Positions 25,240 through 35,050 are shown, counted from the stretch's first letter. The stretch: 64,000 nt of DNA from Acidithiobacillus_B sp049965315 (GCF_049965315.1 NZ_JBMFWL010000004.1:1-64000); one strand, 5' to 3'. Translations and numbers: made by a program. The notes: generated by a model not told the origin, from the letters alone.

Positions 25240-26622
25240 ATGGAAATACCCGCCAGCATCTTTCGTGAATATGACATCCGCGGCGTAGTGGGGCGTGATC
25301 TCACCCCTGCGCGCGTGGAGGCCATCGGCCGCGCCATCGGCAGCGAGGCACGGGCCCAGGGGCTGTCGCGGCTGGCGGTGGCCAGGGACGGCCGGCTGTC
25401 GGGGCCGGAACTGGTCCAGGCCCTGCGCAACGGTTTGCGGGCGACGGGCTGTGCGGTGCTGGATGTGGGCATGGTGCCGACGCCGACCTTGTATTTTGCC
25501 ATCCACCATCTCCACGCCGACGGAGGGGTCATGCTGACGGGCAGCCACAATCCGCCCAATTACAACGGCTTCAAGATGGTTCTGGGGGGCAGGACCCTGC
25601 ATGGGGCGGCGATCCAGCAGATCCATGAGCGCATCCGCGCGGATGACTTTTGGCTCGGTCCGGTGGGAGATGTCGAAAACGACGAGATCCTCCCCGCCTA
25701 TGTGCAGCGCATCGTCGGCGATGTGCACCTCGCGCGCCGGCTGCGCATCGGCATGGACTGCGGCAGCGGCGTGACCGGTGTGGTGGCGCCGGAATTGTTC
25801 CGGGCCCTGGGTTGTGAGGTGCATGGACTCTTTACGGAGGTGGATGGCCATTTTCCCCATCATCATCCCGATCCCAGCGAGGAGAAAAACCTCCAGGATC
25901 TCATTCGTCTCGTGGCGGAGCAGGGACTGGATCTGGGCCTGGCCTTTGATGGCGACGGGGATCGCCTGGGTGTGGTGGCGCCTGGCGGGGAGATCATCTG
26001 GGCCGACCGGCAGATGATCCTCTTTGCCCAGGATGTCCTGTCACGGGTGCCTGGGGCGCCCATCATCTTTGACGTGAAATGTTCCCATTTCCTGCCCGAG
26101 GCCATCCGCGCGGCGGGTGGTGTGCCGCTCATGTGGAAGACGGGGCATTCCCTGATCAAGGCGAAGATGGCGGAGATGGCGGCGCCGCTGGCGGGGGAGA
26201 TGAGCGGCCATATCTTCTTCAAGGAACGCTGGTATGGCTTTGATGACGGGCTGTATGCCGGCGCCCGCCTGCTGGAGATCCTCAGTCGGCGGGCCGAGGC
26301 CCCCGGCGCCGTGTTACGCGCCCTGCCCAAGGGCTTCAGCACGCCGGAACTGCGGGTGGAACTGGCGGAGGGGGAGCATTTTGCGCTCATGGAACGGATT
26401 CGCGCGGAGGCCGCCCAGCGTTTCCCCGATGCGACGCTCATCGCCCTGGATGGCGTTCGCGTGGAACTGGCCGATGCCTGGGGTCTGGTGCGGGCCTCCA
26501 ATACCCAGCCGGTATTGGTCTTGCGCTTTGAGGGCGACAGCGCCGCCGCCCTGGCGGGTATTCAGGGGCGTTTCCGGGAGCTTCTGCAGGCGGTCAAGCC
26601 GGGGGTGATCCTGCCGTTTTGA
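25240..26622 (+). CDS. algC: phosphomannomutase/phosphoglucomutase
   Basis: 460 residues, starting 2 bases after the preceding stop. It begins ASIFREYDIRGVVG, has the catalytic phosphoserine loop TGSHNPPNYNGFK, the metal loop DGDGDRLGVV and the sugar-binding GEMSGHIFFKERW. It interconverts hexose 6- and 1-phosphates for exopolysaccharide, LPS and nucleotide-sugar synthesis, consistent with the neighbouring polymerase gene. Whether mannose or glucose forms predominate in vivo cannot be read from sequence. Confidence 0.9.
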   Translation: MEIPASIFREYDIRGVVGRDLTPARVEAIGRAIGSEARAQGLSRLAVARDGRLSGPELVQALRNGLRATGCAVLDVGMVPTPTLYFAIHHLHADGGVMLTGSHNPPNYNGFKMVLGGRTLHGAAIQQIHERIRADDFWLGPVGDVENDEILPAYVQRIVGDVHLARRLRIGMDCGSGVTGVVAPELFRALGCEVHGLFTEVDGHFPHHHPDPSEEKNLQDLIRLVAEQGLDLGLAFDGDGDRLGVVAPGGEIIWADRQMILFAQDVLSRVPGAPIIFDVKCSHFLPEAIRAAGGVPLMWKTGHSLIKAKMAEMAAPLAGEMSGHIFFKERWYGFDDGLYAGARLLEILSRRAEAPGAVLRALPKGFSTPELRVELAEGEHFALMERIRAEAAQRFPDATLIALDGVRVELADAWGLVRASNTQPVLVLRFEGDSAAALAGIQGRFRELLQAVKPGVILPF

Positions 26623-26773
26623 CGGCGTGGCAGGATTGCCGCTCGGGAGGAAGGGGTGGACGCGATGAACGTGACAAAGGCGGTGGATGGGGCGTTTTGC
26701 CAGGACCCTTGGCCCATGGCCTTAGCCGTGGGACTGGGGAGAGAAAACCGCGGTGCCAAGCGCGGAATCTAGG

Positions 26774-28549
26774 ATGAAAGGGGGCGAAATTCCGGTGCCA
26801 AGAGGTCCAAAGCCTTTTTCCAGGGCATTGCCGCACTGGCGGGCGGGCCTGCTCTTGTCGCTTCTGCTCCTGGGCATGGGTGGCATTCTGCTGCGCGATC
26901 TGCAACTCCAGTGGTTCCAGACCCGGGCGCTACGCGCCCAGGGGAGGATGCGCTACCTGCAGACGCGGCCTTTGCCCGCCGGGCGCGGGATGATTTACGC
27001 CCGCAATGGCGATCCGCTGGCGGTGAATGCGCCGGCGGTCACCCTCTGGGTGGACCCGCGGATATTCTGGCAGCATCAGTCCCAATGGGGGCGGGTGGCC
27101 CAGGTGATCGGCATGTCGCCGGCGGAGCTGAGCACCCGGGTTGGGCAGGGTGGGGCGGATTTTGCGTATCTGCGGCGGCAGGTATCGCCCTCCCTGGGCA
27201 AGGCGGTGCATGCCTTGGGCATCCCCGGCCTCTATGTCCAGCCCACCAGTCGGACCTATTATCCCCTGGGGGCCATGACCACGCCGCTACTGGGCCTGGT
27301 GCATCTGGATCACCAGGGGGCCGCCGATCTGGAGCTGGGCTACAACCAGTGGCTGGCGGGCCGGCAGGGCCGGGAGCGGGTGCTGGTGGATGGCCAGGGA
27401 CAAGTCCTGCGCGTCCTGCAGGAGGCCGAACATCCTCAGCCGGGACATAATCTGCACCTTACCATCGACCCGCAAATCCAGTATTGGGCCTATATGACCC
27501 TGCTCGCCGCGCAGCAGCATTTTGGGGCCAAGGTGGGCTCGGCCGTGGTGATGAATGTCCATACCGGGCAGATCCTGGCCATGGTCAGCGTGCCTTCCTG
27601 CAATCCCAATGGCCGCGGGAGCTGCAGCGACCCTCTGGATTATGCCAATAATGCGGTGCACCAGGCCTTCGAGCCGGGCTCGGTGATGAAGCCGTTCATG
27701 GTCGCGGCGGCGCTCACCACCCATAGCATTCAGCCAGACCAGAGTTTCAATGTTTCCCATTGCCTGCCGGTGGGCGGCTTCTGCATTCGCGATGACGTGG
27801 TCCACCACGAACTGAATGTCGCCCATATCCTCAAGTATTCCAGCGATATCGGCGCCGCCAAGATCGCCCTGCGCACGCCGCGGGAGGCCATTTATGCCAT
27901 GTATCGGGCGGCCGGCTTCGGGCGACCGCCGGGGCTGGGTTTTGTCGGCGAAACGGGCGGTGTCCTGCCCGACTGGCACGGCTGGGGACGGGCGCGTCAT
28001 GCCACCATTGCCCTGGGCTATGGCGTGTCGGTGACGACCCTGCAATTGGCCGAGGGCTATGCCGCCATCGCCAACGGCGGCTACCATGTCCGGCCGACCC
28101 TCCTGCTCGGCCAGCCGGTACAGCGCCGGCGCATCATGCCGGCCGGGGTGGCCAACCGCTTGCGGCGCTGGCTGGAAGGGGTATGTGCACCCAATGGCAC
28201 GGGCATCCTGGCGGCCATTCCCGGTTATCGCGTGGCGGGCAAGACGGGCACGGCCAATATGGCCAACGGCAAGGATGGTTTTTTGCACAACGAGACCAAT
28301 GCCACCTTTGTCGGCTTTGCCCCCGGCTTTGCCCCGGATCTGGTGATGGCCGTCTCGCTGCGGGCGAGCAAGCGGTACTGGAACTTTGGCGGGGTGGAGT
28401 CGGCGCCGGTCTTCCGCGTGACCATGCGCCACGCCCTGGAGGAAATGAATATTGCGCCGCGCTGGTGCGGCCATCGCGCCTGCGTTTCGCAGGCGCGGAA
28501 TATCACCGCCACGCAGGCGGAAATCTGGGCGGAGGGGGGTGGGCAATGA
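26774..28549 (+). CDS. class B penicillin-binding protein (FtsI-like transpeptidase)
   Basis: 591 residues from ATG 26774 (the frame also has a GTG at 26753). One N-terminal membrane anchor (residues about 24-44), a dimerisation-type domain, then the transpeptidase: SVMK at 303-306 in FEPGSVMKPF, SSD at 356-358 in KYSSDIGAAK, and KTG at 490-492 in VAGKTGTAN. It should cross-link septal or lateral peptidoglycan. The SxN motif is SSD here, as in some PBP2 enzymes, while the rest resembles FtsI. There is no dcw cluster around it, so it is likely a second, non-canonical FtsI-like protein. Confidence 0.85.
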   Translation: MKGGEIPVPRGPKPFSRALPHWRAGLLLSLLLLGMGGILLRDLQLQWFQTRALRAQGRMRYLQTRPLPAGRGMIYARNGDPLAVNAPAVTLWVDPRIFWQHQSQWGRVAQVIGMSPAELSTRVGQGGADFAYLRRQVSPSLGKAVHALGIPGLYVQPTSRTYYPLGAMTTPLLGLVHLDHQGAADLELGYNQWLAGRQGRERVLVDGQGQVLRVLQEAEHPQPGHNLHLTIDPQIQYWAYMTLLAAQQHFGAKVGSAVVMNVHTGQILAMVSVPSCNPNGRGSCSDPLDYANNAVHQAFEPGSVMKPFMVAAALTTHSIQPDQSFNVSHCLPVGGFCIRDDVVHHELNVAHILKYSSDIGAAKIALRTPREAIYAMYRAAGFGRPPGLGFVGETGGVLPDWHGWGRARHATIALGYGVSVTTLQLAEGYAAIANGGYHVRPTLLLGQPVQRRRIMPAGVANRLRRWLEGVCAPNGTGILAAIPGYRVAGKTGTANMANGKDGFLHNETNATFVGFAPGFAPDLVMAVSLRASKRYWNFGGVESAPVFRVTMRHALEEMNIAPRWCGHRACVSQARNITATQAEIWAEGGGQ

Positions 28550-28857
28550 CGGGCGGGGAAAAAAAGGTAGTGGCCATTCTGGCGGCGGGGGTATTTGCCA
28601 TCCTCCTGGGTATTTTCATCACGGCGACGCGGACGCGCATCCCGGTTTCGCACATCTACGTCAATGCCCAGGGCGCCCATCTCCTGGCTCGGGCCGGAGA
28701 GACTGCGACCGCGGCGGCGGACTGGCCCGGCGCCTTCCGCGCCAACCCGAGGGCTGCCGATGCGGCCTTCTGGCCCACGGCCACTCTGGATTTCGCTGGC
28801 GGCCACAGCGTTACCATGCCCCGCCGGGATGTGCTGCTCTGGGTCTATCGTGGTTAA
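28546..28857 (+). CDS. hypothetical single-span membrane protein
   Basis: 103 residues, starting at an ATG that forms ATGA with the PBP stop, so it is translationally coupled. One hydrophobic segment (residues about 9-27) then a basic stretch and a soluble C-terminus (FDFAGGH-type, DVLLWVYRG end). Not recognised. The location suggests a role with the transpeptidase. Confidence 0.6.
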   Translation: MTGGEKKVVAILAAGVFAILLGIFITATRTRIPVSHIYVNAQGAHLLARAGETATAAADWPGAFRANPRAADAAFWPTATLDFAGGHSVTMPRRDVLLWVYRG

Positions 28858-29143
28858 GCCTTCGCCCTGGCGCCAAGGGCTGGCGGGCCTGGGCTGGGTC
28901 CTGCTGATATTGCTGGCGGTGGGCCTGCTGTTGCTGGTGGATGCCCTGCTCCTCATTCCCGGCCTGTTGCTGGCCTATGGGATGGTGGGTCTTTCCTGGC
29001 GCTGGCAGGGGGTCATTCCCGATCCCGTCCATATTCCCGGCCCCTGGCTGAGCATGGCGGTAGGCATCCTCGCCACGGCCTTGCCGGCCGTGGCCGATGG
29101 CTTGCTGCTGCAGGTCTTCCTGGGACAACGCCGCCGTTCATGA
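28850..29143 (+). CDS. hypothetical membrane protein, two to three spans
   Basis: 97 residues from GTG 28850, overlapping the previous gene by 8 bases. Hydrophobic segments at about residues 10-40 (two, separated by a short turn) and 60-90. Not recognised. It could be a chance frame, but the overlap and codon use match its neighbours. Confidence 0.5.
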   Translation: MVKPSPWRQGLAGLGWVLLILLAVGLLLLVDALLLIPGLLLAYGMVGLSWRWQGVIPDPVHIPGPWLSMAVGILATALPAVADGLLLQVFLGQRRRS

Positions 29144-29178
29144 TCATGGATGCGGCCGTTGGCGGTGGGGTTTTAGGG

Positions 29179-31038
29179 TTACCCCGTCGCGTCCAGGGCA
29201 GCCTTTTGCTCCAGGGCTTCCCAGCGCGCATAGGCTGTGGCCAGTTCCCGTGCGGCGGCGTCCGCCTCTGCCTGCAAGGCCCTGGCCGCTGCCGGATCCT
29301 GATACACCGCCGGGTCGCTCAAGGCCTCGGTAATGGCTGCCTGGCGTTGTTCCAGGGTTTCGATGCGGGCGGGTAGCTGGGCGAGTTCCTGGCTTTCCTT
29401 GAAGCTCATGCCCTTTTCCTTCTTTGCCGCGCGCCCCGCGCTGGGACGAGACTTGCCCGTCTTGCGCTCGGCCGCTCCCGCATCCGCCCGCTCCCTTTGC
29501 CAGCGCAGCCAGTCGCTGTAGCCGCCGGCCATGCTGGTGAGCTGCCCATCCTCGCCAAAGGCGATGACCTGCGTGACCACGTTGTCGAGAAAGTCGCGGT
29601 CGTGGGAGACCAGGAAGAGGGTGCCGGGGTAGTCCTGCAGACGTTCTTCGAGGATCTCCAGGGATTCCAGGTCCAGGTCGTTGGTGGGTTCGTCCAGGAC
29701 CAGGATGTTGGCGGGCTTGGCGAAGAGACGGGCCAGCAGCAGCCGGGCGCGCTCGCCTCCGGAGAGGGCCTTGACCGGGCCGCGGGCGCGGGAGGGGGGA
29801 AAAAGGAAGTCCTGCAGGTAGCCGAGGATATGGCGGCGCTCGCCGCCGATGTCGATGAATTCGGCTCCGTCGGCAATGACGTCGGCGACCCGCGCTTCCG
29901 GATCGAGGGCGGCGCGCATCTGGTCGAAATAGGCTACCTGCTGGCGGGTGCCCCGCTCCAGGGTGCCGCTGTCGGCCTGGAGATCCCCGAGGATCAGGCG
30001 CAGCAGCGTCGTTTTGCCGGCACCGTTGGGTCCGACAATGCCGACGCGGTCGCCGCGCTGAATGCGCGTGCTGAAGTCGCGGATGATGGGGCGCCCGCCG
30101 TAGCGGAAGGAGACATTCTCCAGATTGGCAATGAGTGCCCCGGAGCGGTCCCCGCTTTCGATGCGCAAGGCCGGGCCGCCGCTTTGCTCGCGGCGGGCGT
30201 CGCGTTCACCGCGCAGGCGCTCCAGGCGGCGCAAGCGGCCCTGATTGCGCCGGGCGCGGGCCTTGACGCCCTGCCGCGCCCAGGCCTCCTCCTCGGCCAG
30301 TTGCCCCTCCAGGCGGGCATCGGCGGCGGCCTCGGCGTCAAGGATCTCGGCCTTGCGCGCCTGGTAGCCGCTGAAGCTGCCGGGAAAGCTGCGCAGGCGG
30401 CCGCGGTCCAGTTCGATGATGCGGGTGGCCAGGCGGTCGAGGAAACGGCGATCATGGGTGATGAATACCAGGCTGCGGCGCTCGCGCAGCAGGAGCTGCT
30501 CCAGGCCCTGGATGGCGGGGAGATCGAGGTGGTTGGTCGGCTCGTCGAGAAAGAGCAGTTCGGGTTCGGCGATGAGGGTGGCGGCGATGGCGACGCGCTT
30601 GCGCTGGCCGCCGGAGAGGTCGCCGACGCGGCCGCTGGCGGGCAGGCCGAGGCTGTCGCGCAGGGCCTCGGCCTTGTAGTCGATGCTCCAGGCATCGTGG
30701 AAGTCGGCGAGGTCGTGGGCGGCGCTGGTGCCGACGTCGGCGGCATTGGCGCGATTCCAGGCGTCATGACCGGATTTGATGGCATCCAGGATCTCCTGCT
30801 GCGGATCCAGGACCGGTTCCTGCGCCAGATAGGCCCGGTGGATCCCGGGAGCAATCCACAAATTGCCGCTATCCAGCGGATAAAGGCCCGCGCAGACCTG
30901 CAGGAGGGTGGATTTGCCTTCGCCATTGCGGCCGATGAGCCCCACCCGTTCCCCCGCCTCCAGGCTCAGGCTGGCATCATCCAGCAGGACCCGGCCGCCC
31001 CATTCCAGGTGGCCGTTATCCAGTTGCAGGATGGCCAT
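29179..31038 (-). CDS. uup: ABC-F ATPase Uup
   Basis: 619 residues with two ABC cassettes: first Walker A GRNGEGKST and LSGGQRKRVAIA, second GPNGAGKTT and LSGGERARLLLA, each with DEPTNHLDL or DEPTNDLDL. The linker between them is basic and coiled-coil-like (residues about 220-280), and a C-terminal coiled coil (residues about 530-610) ends the protein. ABC-F proteins act on the ribosome without membrane domains; Uup protects against transposon precise excision and helps translation. The family call is firm; Uup rather than EttA is favoured by the C-terminal coiled coil. Confidence 0.9.
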   Translation of the reverse strand: MAILQLDNGHLEWGGRVLLDDASLSLEAGERVGLIGRNGEGKSTLLQVCAGLYPLDSGNLWIAPGIHRAYLAQEPVLDPQQEILDAIKSGHDAWNRANAADVGTSAAHDLADFHDAWSIDYKAEALRDSLGLPASGRVGDLSGGQRKRVAIAATLIAEPELLFLDEPTNHLDLPAIQGLEQLLLRERRSLVFITHDRRFLDRLATRIIELDRGRLRSFPGSFSGYQARKAEILDAEAAADARLEGQLAEEEAWARQGVKARARRNQGRLRRLERLRGERDARREQSGGPALRIESGDRSGALIANLENVSFRYGGRPIIRDFSTRIQRGDRVGIVGPNGAGKTTLLRLILGDLQADSGTLERGTRQQVAYFDQMRAALDPEARVADVIADGAEFIDIGGERRHILGYLQDFLFPPSRARGPVKALSGGERARLLLARLFAKPANILVLDEPTNDLDLESLEILEERLQDYPGTLFLVSHDRDFLDNVVTQVIAFGEDGQLTSMAGGYSDWLRWQRERADAGAAERKTGKSRPSAGRAAKKEKGMSFKESQELAQLPARIETLEQRQAAITEALSDPAVYQDPAAARALQAEADAAARELATAYARWEALEQKAALDATG

Positions 31039-31177
31039 GTCAGGTCGCCCCGGCAGGCTGCGCCCACGCGCTGGCGGGCAGTCGGATCAGGGAAAAGGGC
31101 ATCGTAATCTCCTCGGAATGGGACGGTGGCAGCACGGCCACCTGTACCGGAATGGACTTTTTCTTTAGCATGCCATT

Positions 31178-32029
31178 ATGACCTCGCCCTTTACGGAAGA
31201 ACAACAGCGTTTTTTACGCCTGCTCGAAGTCCCGGTACCGGGGCGGTTGGCGGGGGAGGGGGGCGCGCCGTCCCGCGCCGCGCTTCCCAAGGCCGTCGCG
31301 GCCGCGCCGCCACTCCGCGAGGACCCGGTGTTCGCCGCGCCGCCCGCCCCGCCGCGCAAGCCAGTCACCCCGGCAGCCCCGCCCACGGTGCCGGATGCAT
31401 CCCCCCTTGGGGACATGGCCGCCCAAGAGCGGCGCGCGAGCGTCATTGCTGGCCTCGCCTGGGCCGATCTCGCCGCCAGGGTGTCGGTCTGTCAGGATTG
31501 CCCCCTGGGGGCGACGCGCCAGCACGCCGTCTTCGGCGCAGGCAATCCGCAGGGGCGCTGGCTCTTTGTGGGCGAGGCGCCGGGGGCGGAGGAGGATCGA
31601 CGGGGCGAGGCCTTCGTCGGCCGCGCCGGACAGCTTCTGGATGCCATGCTCAAGGCCATGGGCCTGGAGCGCAGCCGGGATGTCTACATTGCCAATGTGC
31701 TCAAATGTCGCCCGCCCAACAATCGCGATCCCCTGGGCCCCGAGGTCCGGGAATGCCTGCCTTATCTGCATCGCCAGATCGCCCTCATTCGGCCGCAGGT
31801 CATCGTCGCCCTCGGCCGCTTCGCCACCCAGGGCCTGCTGCAGGTGGATACCCCCCTCAACAAGCTGCGGGGCACCGTTCAGCATTACGGCGAAATCCCC
31901 GTGGTGATCACCTATCACCCTGCCTATTTGCTGCGCAATCCCATCGACAAGCGGCGCGTCTGGGAGGATCTCAAAAGGGCGCGGCAGGTCTTCGCGGAAA
32001 CAGGCAGGGCATTGCCAGAGGCCCGCTGA
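31178..32029 (+). CDS. uracil-DNA glycosylase, family 4 type
   Basis: 283 residues. A Pro/Ala-rich N-terminal extension of about 95 residues precedes the domain. The domain has an Fe-S type CQDCPLGATRQ, the glycosylase motif GEAPGAEEDRRGEAFVGRAGQ, NVLKCRPPNNRDP, a further Cys in RECLPYL, and late YHPAYLLRNP. Family 4 (UdgA/SPO1-type) enzymes remove uracil from DNA and carry one [4Fe-4S] cluster held by four Cys, all of which are present. It is divergent from uup. Confidence 0.9.
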   Translation: MTSPFTEEQQRFLRLLEVPVPGRLAGEGGAPSRAALPKAVAAAPPLREDPVFAAPPAPPRKPVTPAAPPTVPDASPLGDMAAQERRASVIAGLAWADLAARVSVCQDCPLGATRQHAVFGAGNPQGRWLFVGEAPGAEEDRRGEAFVGRAGQLLDAMLKAMGLERSRDVYIANVLKCRPPNNRDPLGPEVRECLPYLHRQIALIRPQVIVALGRFATQGLLQVDTPLNKLRGTVQHYGEIPVVITYHPAYLLRNPIDKRRVWEDLKRARQVFAETGRALPEAR

Positions 32030-32066
32030 CGGGCCAGAATGCGGCAAACACTGCACGGAGCTTTCC

Positions 32067-33443
32067 ATGTTTGACAATCTCACCCAAAAACTGACGCAAA
32101 CGTTCAAAAACTTGCGCGGCCAGGGCCGACTGAGTGAGGAAAACATCAGCGAGGCACTGCGCGAGGTACGTCTGGCCCTGCTCGAAGCCGACGTGGCCCT
32201 GCCGGTGGTCAAGGACTTCATCGGCCGGGTCAAGACCAAGGCCATGGGCGAGGAGGTGACGCGCAGTCTGACGCCGGGACAGGTCTTCATCAAGATCGTC
32301 CACGACGAACTGGTCCATCTCATGGGCGACCACAACGACCGCCTGGACCTCAGCGCCCGCCCCCCGGCGGTGATCCTGCTCGCCGGCCTGCAGGGTTCCG
32401 GCAAGACCACCACCAGCGCCAAGCTCGCCCTGTGGCTCCAGGAAAAGGAAAAGAAGCGGGTGCTGCTGGTGAGCACGGATGTCTATCGCCCCGCGGCCAT
32501 GGAGCAGTTGGCCCATCTGGGGCGGGATATCGGGGTCGACGTTTACCCTACCCGGGCCAACGAGCAGCCGGTGGATATCGCTCGCCGCGCCCTGGAAGAG
32601 GCGCGGCGGCGCAACGATGATGTGCTCATCGTCGATACCGCCGGCCGCCTCCATATCGACAGCGAAATGATGGCCGAGGCGCAAGATCTGGCGCGGGCCG
32701 TGAACCCCGTTGAACTGCTCTTCGTCGTCGACGCCATGACCGGCCAGGATGCCGTCAATACCGCCAAGGCCTTTGATGCGGCCCTGCCGTTGACGGGGGT
32801 GATCCTGACCAAGACCGATGGCGATGCCCGCGGTGGGGCGGCCCTCTCGGTGCGGGCCGTTACCGGCAAGCCCATCAAGTTCCTTGGCGTCGGCGAAAAG
32901 GTGCGCAAGGGCCTGGAGCCCTTCCACCCCGAGCGCATGGCCTCGCGCATCCTCGGGATGGGCGACATTGTCAGCCTGGTGGAGCAGGTGCAGCAGGAGG
33001 TGGACGAGGACCAGGCCCGGCGCATGGCGGACAAGCTGCGCAAGGGCAAGGGCTTCGACCTGGAGGATTTTCGCGAGCAGTTGCGCCAGCTCGACCGGAT
33101 GGGCGGCATGGCCAGCCTCATGGACAAATTGCCGGGCATGGGGGAACTGCCGGCCGAGGTGCAGGGACAGTTGCAGGACAACAAGCAGTTCCGCCGCCTG
33201 GAGGCGATCATCAACTCCATGACCGTGGAAGAACGGCGCCATCCCGACATCATCAAGGCCTCGCGGCGGCGGCGCATCGCCCTGGGCTCCGGAACCAACG
33301 TGCCGGAAGTGAATCGCCTGCTCAAGCAGTTCGAGCAGATGCAGAAAATGCTCAGGAAAATGGGCAAGGGCAAGGGCGGGCTGAGCCGCCTCCTGGGCAT
33401 GAATCCCAAAGCGATGATGAAAGGCGGTCTGCCCTTCCGTTGA
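32067..33443 (+). CDS. ffh: signal recognition particle protein
   Basis: 458 residues. The N domain (residues about 1-85) and G domain with GLQGSGKTTTSAKLAL, DTAGRLHID and TKTDGDARGGAALS are followed by the Met-rich M domain (GGMASLMDKLPGMG ... MRKMGKGKGGLSRLLGMNPK). It binds 4.5S RNA and signal sequences of nascent membrane proteins. It lies upstream of the rpsP operon, a common order. Confidence 0.96.
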   Translation: MFDNLTQKLTQTFKNLRGQGRLSEENISEALREVRLALLEADVALPVVKDFIGRVKTKAMGEEVTRSLTPGQVFIKIVHDELVHLMGDHNDRLDLSARPPAVILLAGLQGSGKTTTSAKLALWLQEKEKKRVLLVSTDVYRPAAMEQLAHLGRDIGVDVYPTRANEQPVDIARRALEEARRRNDDVLIVDTAGRLHIDSEMMAEAQDLARAVNPVELLFVVDAMTGQDAVNTAKAFDAALPLTGVILTKTDGDARGGAALSVRAVTGKPIKFLGVGEKVRKGLEPFHPERMASRILGMGDIVSLVEQVQQEVDEDQARRMADKLRKGKGFDLEDFREQLRQLDRMGGMASLMDKLPGMGELPAEVQGQLQDNKQFRRLEAIINSMTVEERRHPDIIKASRRRRIALGSGTNVPEVNRLLKQFEQMQKMLRKMGKGKGGLSRLLGMNPKAMMKGGLPFR

Positions 33444-33466
33444 CGCCTGGTTTTAGTTACTATACG
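33440..33466 (+). promoter_or_regulatory. candidate rpsP operon promoter
   Basis: TTGACG (33440-33445, overlapping the ffh stop), 15-base spacer, TATACG (33461-33466). Spacing is short. It would start transcription about 40 bases before rpsP. Read-through from ffh is also possible. Confidence 0.35.
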
Positions 33467-33511
33467 CGCCTTTCCCGCGACAGGATCTCGGGCATTGGCT
33501 AAGGAGAAGAC

Positions 33512-33772
33512 ATGGTAGTCATTCGTATGGCCCGGGGCGGCGCCAAGAAGCGGCCCTTTTACCACATCGTGGTGGCAGACAGCCGCAGCCGTCGTGATGG
33601 CCGTTTCATCGAGCGTCTGGGCTTTTACAATCCCCTGGGGAGCCAGCCCGAATTGCGGATCAACCGCGAACGTGCGGCGTACTGGCTGAGCCAGGGTGCG
33701 CAGCCTTCGGACACCGTTGCCACTTTCCTCAAGAAAGAAGGCGTGAGCAAGACGGGTGTCGCCAGCGTCTGA
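33512..33772 (+). CDS. rpsP: 30S ribosomal protein S16
   Basis: 86 residues: MVVIRMARGGAKKRPFYHIVVADSRSRRDGRFIERLGFYNP is the S16 signature. GGAG precedes the ATG. First of rpsP-rimM-trmD-rplS. Confidence 0.97.
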   Translation: MVVIRMARGGAKKRPFYHIVVADSRSRRDGRFIERLGFYNPLGSQPELRINRERAAYWLSQGAQPSDTVATFLKKEGVSKTGVASV

Positions 33773-34271
33773 GCAGCCTGCCTGGGTGGTGCTGGGGCGT
33801 ATCTCCGGTCTCTACGGTGTGCAGGGTATGGTCAAGGTATTCTCCTATACGGAGAATCGGGACGGCATTCTGGATTATGCACCTTGGTATCTGGGCGCCG
33901 AACATCGGCCGGTAACGGTGCTGGATGGGCGCCTCCAGGGCGCGGGCGTGGTGGCCTTGCTGGAGGGCGTGCGGGATCGCGAGCACGCGCGCCTGCTCAT
34001 CGGCCAGGAGATTGCCGTCCCCGCCCAGGCATTGCCGGCGCTGGAAGAGGGCGAATATTATTGGAGCCAGTTGCTCGGCCTGGCGGTGGAGAATCGGGAA
34101 GGACAGCGGCTGGGTGAGGCGGCCGGCTTTCTCGAAACCGGGGCCAACGACGTGCTGCTGGTCCGCGATGCGGCGGGCAGGGAGCATCTCATCCCCTGGT
34201 CGGATAGGGCGATTCTGGCGGTTGAACAAGCGCAGGGCCGGATTCTGGTGGACTGGCAAGCCGACTGGTGA
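33756..34271 (+). CDS. rimM: ribosome maturation factor RimM
   Basis: 171 residues from GTG 33756, overlapping rpsP by 17 bases. Domain order N (VVLGRISGLYGVQGMVKVFSYTE) and PRC-barrel (EYYWSQLLGLAVEN ... ETGANDVLLVRDAAGREHLIPW). It assists 30S head assembly near S19. Confidence 0.93.
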   Translation: MSPASEQPAWVVLGRISGLYGVQGMVKVFSYTENRDGILDYAPWYLGAEHRPVTVLDGRLQGAGVVALLEGVRDREHARLLIGQEIAVPAQALPALEEGEYYWSQLLGLAVENREGQRLGEAAGFLETGANDVLLVRDAAGREHLIPWSDRAILAVEQAQGRILVDWQADW

Positions 34272-35050
34272 TGCGCTTCGACGTCATCACCATCTTCCCC
34301 GAGATGATCACCGCCTATTTCCAGGCGGGGGTGATCGGTCGGGCCCGGGCGCGGGGCTGTTTTGCGATCCATACCTGGAACCCGCGTGATTTCGCGCCGG
34401 ATCGGCACCGTACGGTGGATGATCGGCCCTTCGGCGGTGGTCCGGGCATGGTCATGATGGCGCCGCCCCTGCTGGCGGCCATCGCCGCCGCCCGGACGGC
34501 CAACCCGGGGGCGCCGGTTTGTTATCTGTCGCCCCAGGGGCGGCCGCTGCAGCAGCAGGCGGTGGTCCGGATGGCGCGGCGACCGGGGTTGATCCTGCTG
34601 GCCGGCCGCTATGAAGGGGTGGACGAGCGGGTCATGTCCGCGGTGGACGAGGAATGGTCCATTGGCGATTATGTATTGGCCGGCGGCGAACTGCCGGCCC
34701 TGGTGGTGATGGAGGCCGTAGCGCGGCTGCTGCCCGGGGTGCTCGGGCATGCGGACTCGGCCGTGGAGGAAAGTTTTGGCGAATCGGGCCTGCTGGACTG
34801 CGCCCATTATACGCGGCCGGAATTGATGGACGGGGCGCCGGTGCCGGAGGTGCTGCTTTCGGGCGACCATGGGCGCATCCGCCGCTGGCGGCTGCAGCAG
34901 TCCTTGGGGCGGACCTGGGAGCGCCGGCCAGAGATCCTGGCCCAGCGCGGCCTGCGCTCGGGCGAAGCGGAATTGTTGGAAGAATATCGCCGTCAACGCG
35001 GTGAAACGCAGTGTGACCAGAGGGAAGGAGTTGGGGATGAACATCATTGA
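34271..35050 (+). CDS. trmD: tRNA (guanine37-N1)-methyltransferase
   Basis: 259 residues from ATG 34271, sharing bases with the rimM stop. SPOUT fold: MRFDVITIFPEMI, then DDRPFGGGPGMVM, LAGRYEGVDERV and GDYVLAGGELPALV (knot). It methylates G37 in several tRNAs to prevent frameshifting. Overlaps rplS by 14 bases. Confidence 0.95.
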   Translation: MRFDVITIFPEMITAYFQAGVIGRARARGCFAIHTWNPRDFAPDRHRTVDDRPFGGGPGMVMMAPPLLAAIAAARTANPGAPVCYLSPQGRPLQQQAVVRMARRPGLILLAGRYEGVDERVMSAVDEEWSIGDYVLAGGELPALVVMEAVARLLPGVLGHADSAVEESFGESGLLDCAHYTRPELMDGAPVPEVLLSGDHGRIRRWRLQQSLGRTWERRPEILAQRGLRSGEAELLEEYRRQRGETQCDQREGVGDEHH

